Origin: Azospirillum endophyticum
GTDB taxonomy: Bacteria > Pseudomonadota > Alphaproteobacteria > Azospirillales > Azospirillaceae
Length of the DNA: 64,000 nt
Direction: 5' to 3'
Assembly (NCBI RefSeq): GCF_016595245.1
Contig: NZ_JAENHM010000017.1
Coordinates: 1 to 64,000 of the forward strand
Part shown: positions 54,102-63,035 of the stretch, one piece after another
How positions within the stretch are numbered: the first letter of the stretch is position 1
Layout: each line of letters starts with the position of its first letter
Notes under the pieces: model-generated
Told to the model about the DNA's origin: nothing
The model's database searches: none
The model's input: only the letters and a program-made list of their open reading frames with translations
Position numbers and translations under genes: made by a program

Positions 54102-54875
54102 ATGCCCGCCGATTGCCTGAATCCCGCCGCTCATGCCGCTGCCCCCGGCGGCCGTCCTTCCAGCAGCCTTCCCCATTGGGTGGCGGAGCCGCCGGAAGCG
54201 CCGGAGGGGCTGGTGCCCGGATCGCGCTTCCATGAAGAGCAATGGGTGATGGCCGCCGGCATGCTCGCCCGCGGCGCGTCCTTCCTCAACGTCTCGCGCG
54301 CCATGGGGTGCAGCCGCACCACCCTGTGGCGGGCCTATTACGGAGCAAAGGACTTTCGGCGGCGGGTGTGGTGGGAACGCCAGACGCTGAACCGCGAATC
54401 CGACCTCCGGCTCGCCTCCCTGCACGGGCTGTTGGCGGAGCAGCTGGAACGGCTGGTGTCGGCCGGCGATCCCGCCACCATCCGCTGGCTGGCCGACCGG
54501 CTCGGTCTGTTCTCCACCCTCGACGACACCAAGGCGCCGGGTGCGGCGGCCGGACCGTTGCCCGGTCCGCTCCCTGATCCCGTGTCCGCTCTGGCGGCCC
54601 AGCCGCTCCCGGATGACGACCCCGACGGCGACCCCGGCATCGCCGCGGTCGCCGCCGCTGCCGCCGCAATCGCCGACGACGATGACGATTCCGTGCCCGG
54701 CGCCTTCCGCGAACGCACCCCGCCCGACCCCAGGGCGGTCGCCGCCATCCTCGCCCAGCCGGAGGCCGAGGGGCCGAAGGGCGTCTATCCCTGGACCCTC
54801 AACCCCGACGACCCCTATCCCAATCTCGGCTCGGCGCAGGAGCGCCGGGGCGACAAGGGGGCGTTCCGCCGGTGA
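54102..54875 (+). CDS. Hypothetical protein with helix-turn-helix-like segment
   Basis: This 257-residue protein has no recognised family. Residues about 47-80 (WVMAAGMLARGASFLNVSRA, then CSRTTLWRAY) resemble an HTH of the kind in phage small-terminase or resolvase-like proteins. A helical stretch to residue 145 follows. The C-terminal half is rich in proline, alanine and aspartate (IADDDDDSVPG) and probably disordered. It stands alone between the NnrS operon and the convergent fmdB gene; no phage genes are near. Confidence 0.6.
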   Translation: MPADCLNPAAHAAAPGGRPSSSLPHWVAEPPEAPEGLVPGSRFHEEQWVMAAGMLARGASFLNVSRAMGCSRTTLWRAYYGAKDFRRRVWWERQTLNRESDLRLASLHGLLAEQLERLVSAGDPATIRWLADRLGLFSTLDDTKAPGAAAGPLPGPLPDPVSALAAQPLPDDDPDGDPGIAAVAAAAAAIADDDDDSVPGAFRERTPPDPRAVAAILAQPEAEGPKGVYPWTLNPDDPYPNLGSAQERRGDKGAFRR

Positions 54876-54992
54876 AGGGATGGCCGGTGAACGGATGGAA
54901 CGCTGAACAGGGCGGGCCGCCATGGTTCACCCGGTTTCAAACGTTCCATCCGCCGCCCGGCCGCCGCCCGCAGACCCCCGCGGACGTCCGCC

Positions 54993-55337
54993 TCAGTGGC
55001 TGATCATCCACGGCCGCGCGGTCGGGAAGCCCTTGGCCCCGTCGGGGGTGCGCAGCACCGACCGCCCCTTTCCGCTGCTTCCGCAGCCGCAGCCGGGGCC
55101 GTGCTTATGCTTGGGGCCGACCTCGGACAGCAGGCTCGGCCGGTCGGCGCTGCGCTCGTTGGTGGCGTGGGCCGTCCGCGTCGCGGCGGAGACGGTGGAG
55201 AAGGCCGGCGTCCTGCGGATCACCCGCCGCGACGGCACCTCGCAATAGGGACAGGGCTGCGGCAGGCTGCTTTCCGCCATCGGCCGCATCTCGGTGAAGT
55301 CGCCGCAGGTCGGGCACTCGTAATCGTACATCGGCAT
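54993..55337 (-). CDS. fmdB: FmdB family zinc-ribbon protein
   Basis: This 114-residue protein begins with the FmdB zinc ribbon MPMYDYECPTCGDFTEM, followed by PCPYCEVPSRRVIR, giving two CxxC pairs. The tail has an extra HKHGPGCGCGSSGKG histidine/cysteine segment that may bind metal. FmdB was first described as a putative regulator in the formamidase/amide locus of Methylophilus. Here too it lies directly downstream of the formamidase gene, 24 bases away, in the same transcript. Confidence 0.88.
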   Translation of the reverse strand: MPMYDYECPTCGDFTEMRPMAESSLPQPCPYCEVPSRRVIRRTPAFSTVSAATRTAHATNERSADRPSLLSEVGPKHKHGPGCGCGSSGKGRSVLRTPDGAKGFPTARPWMISH

Positions 55338-55361
55338 GGCGCCGCCTCCTTCCTCTGCCGG

Positions 55362-56594
55362 TTACACGCGGTCGGGGGCGACCGGCATGTCGACGTCGCC
55401 GCTGATGAACTTGGTCGGGCCGTCGGCGTTGGGCGTGATGTCGAAGTCGAAGATCTGCGTCGGCAGGAACAGGGTGGCGCAGGCGTTGGGCACGTCGACC
55501 ACGCCGCTGATGTGGCCCTGGACCGGGGCGGTGCCGAGGATCGAATAGGCCTGGGCGCCGGAATAGCCGAACTTCTTCAGGTATTCGATGGCGTTCAGGC
55601 AGGCCTGCCGGTAGGCGACATGGACGTCCAGGTAATGCTGCTCGCCCGCCTCGTCGACCGAGATGCCCTCGAAGATCAGGTAGTCGTTGTAGGTGGGCAC
55701 GATCGGGCTGGGCTTGAAGATCGGGTTCCTGATCCCGTACTTCGCCATGCCGTCCTTGATCAGGTTCACCTTCAGGTGCGCCCAGCCCGCCATCTCGATG
55801 GCGCCGCAGAAGGTGATCTCGCCGTCGCCCTGGCTGAAATGCAGGTCGCCCATCGACAGGCCGGCGCCCTTCACATAGACCGGGAAATAGATGCGCGAGC
55901 CGCGCGACAGATCCTTGATGTCGCAGTTGCCGCCATGCTCGCGCGGCGGCACGGTGCGCGCGCCCTCCGCCGCCGCCTTGTCGCGGGCCTCGCCCTTCAG
56001 CCGGCCCATATGGGCGGTCGGCGCATAGGGCGGGTTGGCGAGGCCGGGAACCCGGGTCGGGTTGGTGTCGATCAGCGCCTGCTCGCGCTTGTTCCACTTG
56101 GCCAGCAGGTCGTGCGACGGCAGGCAGCCGATCAGGCCGGGATGGATCAGCCCGGCGAAGCGCACGCCCGGAATGTGGCGCGACTTGGTGAACATGCCCT
56201 CGAAATCCCAGATCGACTTCTGGGCCAGCGGAAAATGCTCGGTCAGGAAGCCGCCGCCGTTCTGCTTGGAGAAGAAGCCGTTGAAGCCCCACTGCTGCTG
56301 CGGGAAGGCGCCGATGTCCAGCAAATCGACCACCAGCAGGTCGCCCGGCTCGGCCCCCTCGACCCCGACCGGGCCGGACAGGAAATGGACCTGGCTGAGG
56401 TCGACGTCGCGCACGTCGGCGGCATCGTCGTCGTTTTTGATCTGGCCGCCGGTCCAGTCGTAGCATTCCAGGATGAAGTCGTCGCCCGGCTTCACCGTCA
56501 CTGCCATCGGGATGTCCGGATGCCAGCGGTTGTGGATCATGTCGTTCTCGTAGGGAGACTGCGACAGGTCGGCCTTGATCAGGGTGTCAGCCAT
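55362..56594 (-). CDS. fmdA: Formamidase (acetamidase/formamidase family)
   Basis: This 410-residue enzyme hydrolyses formamide to formate and ammonia. Family blocks include WHPDIPMAVTVKPGDDFILE, GDLLVVDLLDIG, HPGLIGCLP, RTVPPREHGGNCDIKDLSRG, MGDLHFSQGDGEITFCGAIE and the late YSGAQAYSILG. It is cytoplasmic, and AGGAAGAGC lies before ATG 56594. It is placed between fmdB and the chemoreceptor-UrtA gene in a cluster with a complete urea/amide importer, so nitrogen scavenging from amides is the clear theme. Confidence 0.93.
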   Translation of the reverse strand: MADTLIKADLSQSPYENDMIHNRWHPDIPMAVTVKPGDDFILECYDWTGGQIKNDDDAADVRDVDLSQVHFLSGPVGVEGAEPGDLLVVDLLDIGAFPQQQWGFNGFFSKQNGGGFLTEHFPLAQKSIWDFEGMFTKSRHIPGVRFAGLIHPGLIGCLPSHDLLAKWNKREQALIDTNPTRVPGLANPPYAPTAHMGRLKGEARDKAAAEGARTVPPREHGGNCDIKDLSRGSRIYFPVYVKGAGLSMGDLHFSQGDGEITFCGAIEMAGWAHLKVNLIKDGMAKYGIRNPIFKPSPIVPTYNDYLIFEGISVDEAGEQHYLDVHVAYRQACLNAIEYLKKFGYSGAQAYSILGTAPVQGHISGVVDVPNACATLFLPTQIFDFDITPNADGPTKFISGDVDMPVAPDRV

Positions 56595-56661
56595 GGTTTG
56601 CTCTTCCTTGTTTTGCGGATTGTTGAGCGGTGTTGGCGTGGTCGCACGGCCCCCACCCCGA

Positions 56662-56686
56662 CCCTCCCCCGCTGGGCGGGGGAGGG
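56662..56686. terminator. Perfect 11-bp hairpin downstream of the chemoreceptor-UrtA gene
   Basis: CCCTCCCCCGC, a three-base loop and GCGGGGGAGGG form a perfect stem between the fusion gene and fmdA. A second hairpin follows toward 56750. Related sequence, including CGGCGGCAGTCCCCTCC, lies directly downstream of urtA at 62838-63010. Confidence 0.55.
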
Positions 56687-56768
56687 GGAGAGGAGCCTTG
56701 TCGGTGCGGCGGCAGTCCCCTCCTCCGCCCAGCGGGGGAGGGTTAGGGTGGGGGCACCGGCGGGAGAC

Positions 56769-59186
56769 CTAAGCCGCCAGTTCCCGGAAGCCGTCCGGGA
56801 AGGGATTCGGCTCGATCAGGTCCCGGGTCTCGAAGACCACGTCGAACTGGCCGTCGCGCCGGGCGCGGCCGATGCGGGTCCGGGTCCACAGGTGATGGTT
56901 CTCGTGGATGCGCAGGGGGCCGGCCGGCGCCCCGGCGAACTCGATGCCGGGCGAGGCGGCGGCGACGCGCGCCACGTCGAAGCTGCCGGCCTTTTCCACC
57001 GCCAGCTTCCACAGCCAGGGGCCGAGATAGGCGTTGTGGGTGACGTCGCCGATGACGCTGTCCGCCCCCCACATCGCCTTGAAGGCGGCGACGAAGGCGC
57101 GGTTGGCCGGCAGCTCCAGGCTCTGGAAATACTTGGCGCAGGTGAAGGCGCCGGCGATGTTGTCGCCGCCGATGCCCATCATCTCGTCCTCGGTGACGCT
57201 GTTGGTCATCAGGATCTGGCGGTCCAGCTCGATCCCGGCCGCCTTCAGCTGCTTGTAGAAGGCGACGTTCGACCCGCCGACGACGATGGCGTAGATCACG
57301 TCGGGCTTGGCCGCCCTGATGCGCGCGACGATGCTCTCGAAGCGGGTGTCGCCGAGTTCGGCATACTCCTCGCCGACGACGCGGCAGCCCTTGGCCTCGA
57401 TGTGGCGCCGGGCGATGGCGTTGGAGGCGCGCGGCCAGATATAGTCCGACCCGACCAGGAAGAAGCTCTTGGCTTTCTTCTCGCGCATCACCCAGTCCAG
57501 CCCGGCCAGGATCTGCTGCGTCGCCTCCTGCCCGGTGTAGATGACGTGTTTGGACTGCTCCAGCCCCTCGTAGAAGGTCGGGTAGTAGAGCAGGCCGTCG
57601 CGCTTCTCCAGCACCGGCAGCACCTCCTTGCGCGAGGCCGAGGTCCAGCAGCCGAAGATCGCCGCCACCTTGTCCTGCGCCAGCAGCTTGTCGGCGCGCC
57701 CGGCGAAGATCGGCCAGTCGCTGGCGCCGTCCTCCTGGACGATCTCGATCCGCCGGCCCAGCACGCCGCCGGCCTCGTTGATCTGCTGGATCGCCAGCAT
57801 CTCCGCCTGGATCGACCCGCCCTCGCTCAGCGCCATGGTGCCGGTGGCGGAATGCAGGATGCCGACCTTCACCGCCTCGTCGGTGACGGCGATGCCGCTC
57901 TTGTTCACCACGGCGGTGGCCGGCGCGCCGGCAGCCAGCCCCTGGGTGCGCCGCACCGTGGCGGCGGCCAGCCGTCCTGCGACTGAGGCGCGGCGGCGCA
58001 GCGCCGATTGCAGGCTGACCTCCGCCAGGAAGTTGTTGACCTCGCGGCTCAGCTCGTCGGCATGGCCGGCCACCTGGGAGGCGACGCCCAGCACCTGCCC
58101 GGCCGCCATGCCGGTGTCGGACGCCGCCTCCGAGACCCCGGTGATGTTGGACGCCACGCTTTCGGTGCCGCGTGCCGCTTCCTGGACGTTGCGGGCGATC
58201 TCGCCGGTCGCCGCCCCCTGCTGTTCGACCGCGGCGGCGATGGCGGCGGCGATCTCGTTGATCTCGGCGATGGTACCGGCGATGGAGCGGATGGCGGCCA
58301 CCGCCTCGGCCGTCGCCGACTGGATGGCGCCGACCTGGGTGGCGATGTCCTCCGTCGCCCGGGCGGTCTGGTTGGCCAGCGTCTTGACCTCGCTGGCGAC
58401 GACGGCGAAGCCCTTGCCGGCCTCCCCCGCCCGCGCGGCTTCGATGGTGGCGTTCAGCGCCAGCAGGTTGGTCTGGCCGGCGATGCCCTGGATCAGCCCG
58501 ATCACCTGCCCGATCCGCCCGGCGCTGTCGGCCAGGCTCTGCACCACCGCGTCGGTGCGGCGGGTGTCGGCGACCGCCTTGCCGGCGATGGCGGCCGAGG
58601 ACGCGACCTGCCGGCCGATCTCCTGGATCGAAGCCGACAGCTCCTCGGTCGCCGTCGCCACGGTCTGGACGTTCATCGACGCCTGGGCCGAGGATTGCGA
58701 CATAGCCGCCGACAGCCGGTTGCTGCGCTCGGCGGTGTCGCTCATCGCCGTGGCGGTTTCCGTCATCTCGCCGGCGGCCGACGAGACGGTCTGCACCAGC
58801 CGGCCGACCTTGCTCTCGAAATCGCGGGTCAGCGCCTCCAGCCGCGCGGCGCGCTCCTCGCTCGCCTTACGTTCGGCCTCGCGCTCCGCCTCCCGGGCCT
58901 CGCGCAGCTCCGCGGCGGCGGCGATGCGGTCGAGGGCGTCGGCAAGCTCCTGCACCGGATCGTCGCCCGGATCGTTCCCCGTGCCCGACAGAGCCGCGGC
59001 GCGGGTGCCGAGCGGACCGAGCGCGGCGTCCCGCCGGTGCGCAAAGGCGGCGGCGGCGGCCGCCAGCGCCGCGGAAACGACGAGGCCGGCGGTCGCCACG
59101 TCGGTCGAACCGGTCAGCGGCACCGCCATGGCGGACAGCAGGGCGACCACGGCACAGGCGGTGGATGCGGACTTCGCAGCAGTCAT
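56769..59186 (-). CDS. Chemoreceptor (MCP) fused to a UrtA-like urea/amide-binding domain
   Basis: This 805-residue fusion has two hydrophobic segments at about 9-25 and 30-50 and a coiled linker (75-125). A methyl-accepting chemotaxis signalling domain follows, with hairpin tip [20 protein letters not shown] (234-253) and [15 protein letters not shown]. From about residue 438 ([19 protein letters not shown]) to the end lies a UrtA-type binding domain nearly collinear with the urtA product at 63036. With two membrane helices the binding domain should be cytoplasmic, an unusual topology. The start is ATG 59186, behind GAGGGA. It lies in the urt/fmd cluster and probably couples amide or urea sensing to motility. 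Confidence 0.9.
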   Translation of the reverse strand: MTAAKSASTACAVVALLSAMAVPLTGSTDVATAGLVVSAALAAAAAAFAHRRDAALGPLGTRAAALSGTGNDPGDDPVQELADALDRIAAAAELREAREAEREAERKASEERAARLEALTRDFESKVGRLVQTVSSAAGEMTETATAMSDTAERSNRLSAAMSQSSAQASMNVQTVATATEELSASIQEIGRQVASSAAIAGKAVADTRRTDAVVQSLADSAGRIGQVIGLIQGIAGQTNLLALNATIEAARAGEAGKGFAVVASEVKTLANQTARATEDIATQVGAIQSATAEAVAAIRSIAGTIAEINEIAAAIAAAVEQQGAATGEIARNVQEAARGTESVASNITGVSEAASDTGMAAGQVLGVASQVAGHADELSREVNNFLAEVSLQSALRRRASVAGRLAAATVRRTQGLAAGAPATAVVNKSGIAVTDEAVKVGILHSATGTMALSEGGSIQAEMLAIQQINEAGGVLGRRIEIVQEDGASDWPIFAGRADKLLAQDKVAAIFGCWTSASRKEVLPVLEKRDGLLYYPTFYEGLEQSKHVIYTGQEATQQILAGLDWVMREKKAKSFFLVGSDYIWPRASNAIARRHIEAKGCRVVGEEYAELGDTRFESIVARIRAAKPDVIYAIVVGGSNVAFYKQLKAAGIELDRQILMTNSVTEDEMMGIGGDNIAGAFTCAKYFQSLELPANRAFVAAFKAMWGADSVIGDVTHNAYLGPWLWKLAVEKAGSFDVARVAAASPGIEFAGAPAGPLRIHENHHLWTRTRIGRARRDGQFDVVFETRDLIEPNPFPDGFRELAA

Positions 59187-59252
59187 GGCGCTTCCCTCTG
59201 TGGTGGAGAGGCGGGATGCGGAAGGGCGGAGGGACGGCAACCTGTCTGGGGG

Positions 59253-59942
59253 TCAGACCGACAGCAGCCGCGCCACCTTGGCCTCGTCGATGCGGTCGCG
59301 GCTGTCCTCATGGACGATCTCGCCGTTCTCGATCACCAGCACGCGGTCGGCGATGTCGAGCGCGAAGCTCAGCACCTGTTCCGACACGATGATGCTCAGC
59401 CCCTTCTCGTCGCGGATGCGGCGCAGGGTGCGGGCCATCTCGCGGATGATCGACGGCTGGATGCCCTCCGTCGGCTCGTCCAGCAGCAGGACCTTCGGCT
59501 TGGTCGCCAGGGCCCGCGCGATGGCGAGCTGCTGCTGCTGGCCGCCCGACAAATTGCCGCCGCGCCGCCCCTTCATCTCCAGCAGCACCGGGAACAGCTC
59601 GTAGAGGTCGCCCGGCACGCTGCGTCCGCCATGGACGGTCAGCCCCGTCTCGATGTTCTCCTGAACGGTCATGGCCGGGAAGATCATGCGGCCCTGCGGG
59701 ACATAGGCGACGCCCTTCGCCACCCGCTCGTAGCTCTTGAGGCCGGTGATCTCGGTCGCGCCGATGCGGATGGCGCCGGACCGCGCCGGCACGATCCCCA
59801 TCAGCGACTTCATCAGCGTCGTCTTGCCCATGCCGTTGCGGCCCATGACGGCGACGATCTCGCCCGGCTCCACCGCGAAGTCGAGCCCGTGCAGGACCTC
59901 GCTCTCGCCGTAGGACACGCGGAGTTGGTTGACGGACAGCAT
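59253..59942 (-). CDS. urtE: Urea ABC transporter ATP-binding protein UrtE
   Basis: This 229-residue LivF-class ATPase has Walker A GRNGMGKTT, where methionine replaces the common alanine as is typical of UrtE. VPQGRMIFPAMTVQENIETG, the signature LSGGQQQQLAIARAL and LLLDEPTEGIQPSII follow. It lies 15 bases after urtD and just upstream of the chemoreceptor-UrtA gene. In Methylophilus the equivalent subunits are called FmdF-type amide transporter components, so amides are possible substrates. Confidence 0.92.
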   Translation of the reverse strand: MLSVNQLRVSYGESEVLHGLDFAVEPGEIVAVMGRNGMGKTTLMKSLMGIVPARSGAIRIGATEITGLKSYERVAKGVAYVPQGRMIFPAMTVQENIETGLTVHGGRSVPGDLYELFPVLLEMKGRRGGNLSGGQQQQLAIARALATKPKVLLLDEPTEGIQPSIIREMARTLRRIRDEKGLSIIVSEQVLSFALDIADRVLVIENGEIVHEDSRDRIDEAKVARLLSV

Positions 59943-59957
59943 CTGTTGATCCCCCGC

Positions 59958-60704
59958 TCAGTGGCCCAGATAGACTTCGACGACCTTGGGATCGTTCTTC
60001 ACCCGCTCCATGCTGCCTTCCGACAGGATCTTCCCCTGGTGCAGCACGGTGACGCGGTGGGCGATGTCCTCAACGAACTTCATGTCGTGCTCGATCACCA
60101 GCACCGACCGGTTCTGGATGATCTTGTTGAGAAGCTCGGCGGTCTTCCTGCGCTCGTTGACGCTCATGCCGGCGACCGGCTCGTCCAGCATCAGCAGCTC
60201 CGGGTCCTGGATCAGCAGCATGCCGATCTCCAGCCACTGCTTCTGGCCGTGGCTGAGATATTCGGCGCGCTGGTCGAGATTGTCGGCCAGGAAGATCATC
60301 TCGGCGATCTCCGCCACCCGCTCGCGCACCGCGGCGTCGCGCTTGAAGGCGAGCGCGCCGAACACGGTACGGCCGCGGGGATAGGAGATCTCCAGGTTCT
60401 CGAACACCGTCAGGTCGTCGTAGATCGACGGGTTCTGGAACTTGCGCCCGACCCCGGCCTTGACGATCTGATGCTCCTTCATCGCCGTCAGTTCCTTGTT
60501 GCGGAACTTGATGGAGCCGCCGGACGCCTTGGTCCGTCCGCAGATCAGGTCGAGCACCGTGGTCTTGCCGGCGCCGTTCGGGCCGATGATGACGTGGATC
60601 TCGTTGCTGTCGACGTAGAAGGACAGGTCGTTGACCGCCTTGAACCCGTCGAAGGAGACGGTCAGCCCTTCGACCGCCAGCAGGTAATCGGTGGAATTCG
60701 CCAT
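59958..60704 (-). CDS. urtD: Urea ABC transporter ATP-binding protein UrtD
   Basis: This 248-residue LivG-class ATPase has Walker A GPNGAGKTT, GVGRKFQNPSIYDDLTVFEN, the SHGQKQWLEIGMLL signature typical of UrtD and LLMLDEPVAGMS. GAGGAGGGACGG lies before the start. It is coupled with urtC (16-base gap) and energises urea or short-chain amide import. Confidence 0.93.
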   Translation of the reverse strand: MANSTDYLLAVEGLTVSFDGFKAVNDLSFYVDSNEIHVIIGPNGAGKTTVLDLICGRTKASGGSIKFRNKELTAMKEHQIVKAGVGRKFQNPSIYDDLTVFENLEISYPRGRTVFGALAFKRDAAVRERVAEIAEMIFLADNLDQRAEYLSHGQKQWLEIGMLLIQDPELLMLDEPVAGMSVNERRKTAELLNKIIQNRSVLVIEHDMKFVEDIAHRVTVLHQGKILSEGSMERVKNDPKVVEVYLGH

Positions 60705-60719
60705 GGGATCCGTCCCTCC

Positions 60720-61877
60720 TCAATCGGCGGCGGTGTGGGGCGGGATGATCGGCGCGCCGGCATCGGCGGCCTCATCAACCCGTCCGGCCGCCGTCCGGCG
60801 CAGCCGCGGCGCGATGAATTGCTGGTAGAGACCGGCCAGGCCGTTGGGGAACACCATCACCACGCCGATGAACAGGGCGCCCATGGCGAACAGCCACAGC
60901 TCCGGGAAGCTCTCCGACAGCATCGTCTTGGCCCAGTTGACCAGCAGCGTGCCGTAGACCGCGCCCAGCAGCGACAGCCGGCCGCCGACCGCGCAGTAGA
61001 TCACCATCTCGATCGACGGCACGATGCCGACGAAGGACGGCGACATGAAGCCGACCTGGAGCGTGAACATGGCGCCCCCCACCGCCGACAGCGCCGCCGC
61101 GAAGCAGAAGACGAAGATCTTGAAGTTGGCGACGTCGTAGCCGGAGAAGCGGACCCGGTCCTCCTTGTCGCGCAGCGCCACCAGGATGCGGCCCAGCTTG
61201 GAGCGGCGGACATAGAGGCACAGCAGGATGCAGCCGATCAGCAAGGCGGCGTTGACGAAGTACAGCACCAGCTTCGCCTCGTCGGTGCGGATGTCCCAGC
61301 CCTTCAGCGTGCGGAGATCCGTGATGCCGTTGATGCCGCCGGTGTAGCCCTGCTGGCCGACGATCAGGATGGTCAGGATGGCGGCGAAGGCCTGGGTGAT
61401 GATGGCGAAATAGACGCCGCCGACCCGCCGCTTGAACATCGCCAGCCCGACGATGAAGGCCAGCAAGGCCGGGACCGCCACCACCGCAATCGTGGCGAAG
61501 GTCAGGCTGTGGAACGGCTCCCAGAACCAGGGCAGCTCCTTCAGCTGGTTCCAGTCCATGAAGTCGGGAATGCCGGGGGTGGACTGGATTTTGGTCGCTT
61601 CCGGGCTGGACGCCTCCAGCTTCAGGAACATCGCCATGCAGTAGCCGCCGATGCCGAAGAAGATGCCCTGCCCCAGCGACAGGATGCCGGCGCTGCCCCA
61701 GCACAGCACGAGGCCGAGCGCCACGAAGGCGTAGGTCAGGTACTTGCCGACCATGTTCAGCCGGAAGATGTCGAGCCCGAGCGGCAGGACGATGACCAGC
61801 AGGGCGGCCAGCAGGAGAATGCCCACGATGTCGCCGTCGATGCGCCCGACAAGACGGCTTTGAGGGGTGCGCGTCAT
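60720..61877 (-). CDS. urtC: Urea ABC transporter permease UrtC
   Basis: This 385-residue LivM-class inner-membrane permease has GLVLCWGSAGILSLGQGIFF, the UrtC-specific long periplasmic insertion (about residues 85-120, FMDWNQLKELPWFWEPFHS) and GYTGGINGITDL. About nine to ten membrane segments are present. The start is ATG 61877 after GAGGAGGC, 12 bases from urtB. Confidence 0.93.
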   Translation of the reverse strand: MTRTPQSRLVGRIDGDIVGILLLAALLVIVLPLGLDIFRLNMVGKYLTYAFVALGLVLCWGSAGILSLGQGIFFGIGGYCMAMFLKLEASSPEATKIQSTPGIPDFMDWNQLKELPWFWEPFHSLTFATIAVVAVPALLAFIVGLAMFKRRVGGVYFAIITQAFAAILTILIVGQQGYTGGINGITDLRTLKGWDIRTDEAKLVLYFVNAALLIGCILLCLYVRRSKLGRILVALRDKEDRVRFSGYDVANFKIFVFCFAAALSAVGGAMFTLQVGFMSPSFVGIVPSIEMVIYCAVGGRLSLLGAVYGTLLVNWAKTMLSESFPELWLFAMGALFIGVVMVFPNGLAGLYQQFIAPRLRRTAAGRVDEAADAGAPIIPPHTAAD

Positions 61878-61889
61878 GGATATGCCTCC

Positions 61890-62816
61890 TCAGCGGCGGA
61901 CTTTGAGGACGAACAGGCCCTGCGGGCGCAGCATCAGGATCACGACGACGGTCAGCAGCGTCAGCACCTTGGCGGTCGAGCCGCTGAGGAAGAACTCCAT
62001 CGTCGACTGCGCCTGGCTGATGGTGAAGGCCGACGCGATGGTGCCGACCAGGCTCTGGGCGCCGCCGAACACCACCACCAGGAAGGTGTCGACGATGTAG
62101 AGCTGGCCCGAGGTCGGCCCGGTCGATCCCACCATGGTGAAGGCGCTGCCCGCCACCCCGGCGATGCCGCAGCCGAGCCCGAAGGTGTAGCGGTCGACCT
62201 TCTCGGTGTTGATGCCGACGGCGCCGGCCATCACCCGGTTCTGCATCACCGCCCGCACGCCCTGGCCCCAGCGCGAGCGGAACATCACGGCGTAGATCAC
62301 GATTGTGATGGCCATGGTCAGGCCCATGACGAACAGGCCGTTGATCGGCACCTCGATGGTGTCGGTGACGGCGACCGATCCCATCAGCCAGTCGGGCAGC
62401 ACCACGCCGACCTCGCGCGCGCCGAAGACCGAGCGGAAGACCTGCTGGAGGATCAGGCTCAGTCCCCAGGTCGCCAGCAGCGTGTCGAGCGGGCGGCGGT
62501 AGAGGAAGCGGATCATCCCCCATTCGACCAGCATGCCCAGCGCCCCGCTGGCGAGGAAGGCCAGCGCCATGGCGATGAAGAAATAGGCCGGGAACAGGGC
62601 CGGCGCGTAGGTGGAGATGAAATTGGAACAGAGATAGGTCACATAGGCGCCGAGGATCATGAACTCCCCGTGCGCCATGTTGATGACGCCCATCTGCCCG
62701 AAGATGATGGCGAGGCCAAGCGCCATCAGCACGAAAACGGAAAACAGGATGAGCCCCGCGAATCCCTGCATGGCAAAGATCGACCCGAGCTCGGCCAGGC
62801 TGTAGCCCTCGAACAT
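61890..62816 (-). CDS. urtB: Urea ABC transporter permease UrtB
   Basis: This 308-residue LivH-class permease has GLAIIFGQMGVINMAHGEFM near residue 35 and NRVMAGAVGINTEKVDRYTF near 195. The start chosen is ATG 62816, with AGGAG eight bases upstream; an upstream frame would run into the repeat. It follows urtA after a 219-base gap that contains nested hairpins. Confidence 0.93.
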   Translation of the reverse strand: MFEGYSLAELGSIFAMQGFAGLILFSVFVLMALGLAIIFGQMGVINMAHGEFMILGAYVTYLCSNFISTYAPALFPAYFFIAMALAFLASGALGMLVEWGMIRFLYRRPLDTLLATWGLSLILQQVFRSVFGAREVGVVLPDWLMGSVAVTDTIEVPINGLFVMGLTMAITIVIYAVMFRSRWGQGVRAVMQNRVMAGAVGINTEKVDRYTFGLGCGIAGVAGSAFTMVGSTGPTSGQLYIVDTFLVVVFGGAQSLVGTIASAFTISQAQSTMEFFLSGSTAKVLTLLTVVVILMLRPQGLFVLKVRR

Positions 62817-62837
62817 GATGGGAACTCCTGTGACGCT

Positions 62838-63010
62838 TGCCCCCACCCCGACCCTCCCCCGCTCTCAGCGGACCTTCGGTCCGCCTGTCGCGTCAGTACA
62901 AAGCGCAGCTTTGTGCGAGAGCTCTCGCGGCGGAGGGAGACAGGAGCTTTGTCGGCGTTCGGCGGCAGTCCCCTCCCCTGCATAAGCGGGGGAGGGTTAG
63001 GGAGGGGGCA
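62838..63010. repeat. Nested hairpin repeat between urtA and urtB
   Basis: Stems include GCGGACC-TTC-GGTCCGC, ACAAAGC-GCA-GCTTTGT and outer C-rich/G-rich arms. Sequence of the same type (CCCCCACCCCGACCCTCCCC at one end, GGCGGCAGTCCCCTCC at the other) follows the chemoreceptor-UrtA gene at 56648-56757. The hairpins may allow more binding protein than permease. Confidence 0.65.
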
Positions 63011-63035
63011 ATCGAAGCCGATGCCCCGCCGCCCC

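Noticed and set aside
56648..56757. Hairpins after the chemoreceptor gene considered as a riboswitch
   Set aside because: The stems are simple GC palindromes shared with other gaps, with no recognisable aptamer core.
54996..57986. A roughly 1000-codon plus-strand open frame opposite fmdB, fmdA and the chemoreceptor gene
   Set aside because: The translation is compositionally biased and matches nothing, whereas the minus strand encodes recognisable FmdB, formamidase and MCP/UrtA domains.
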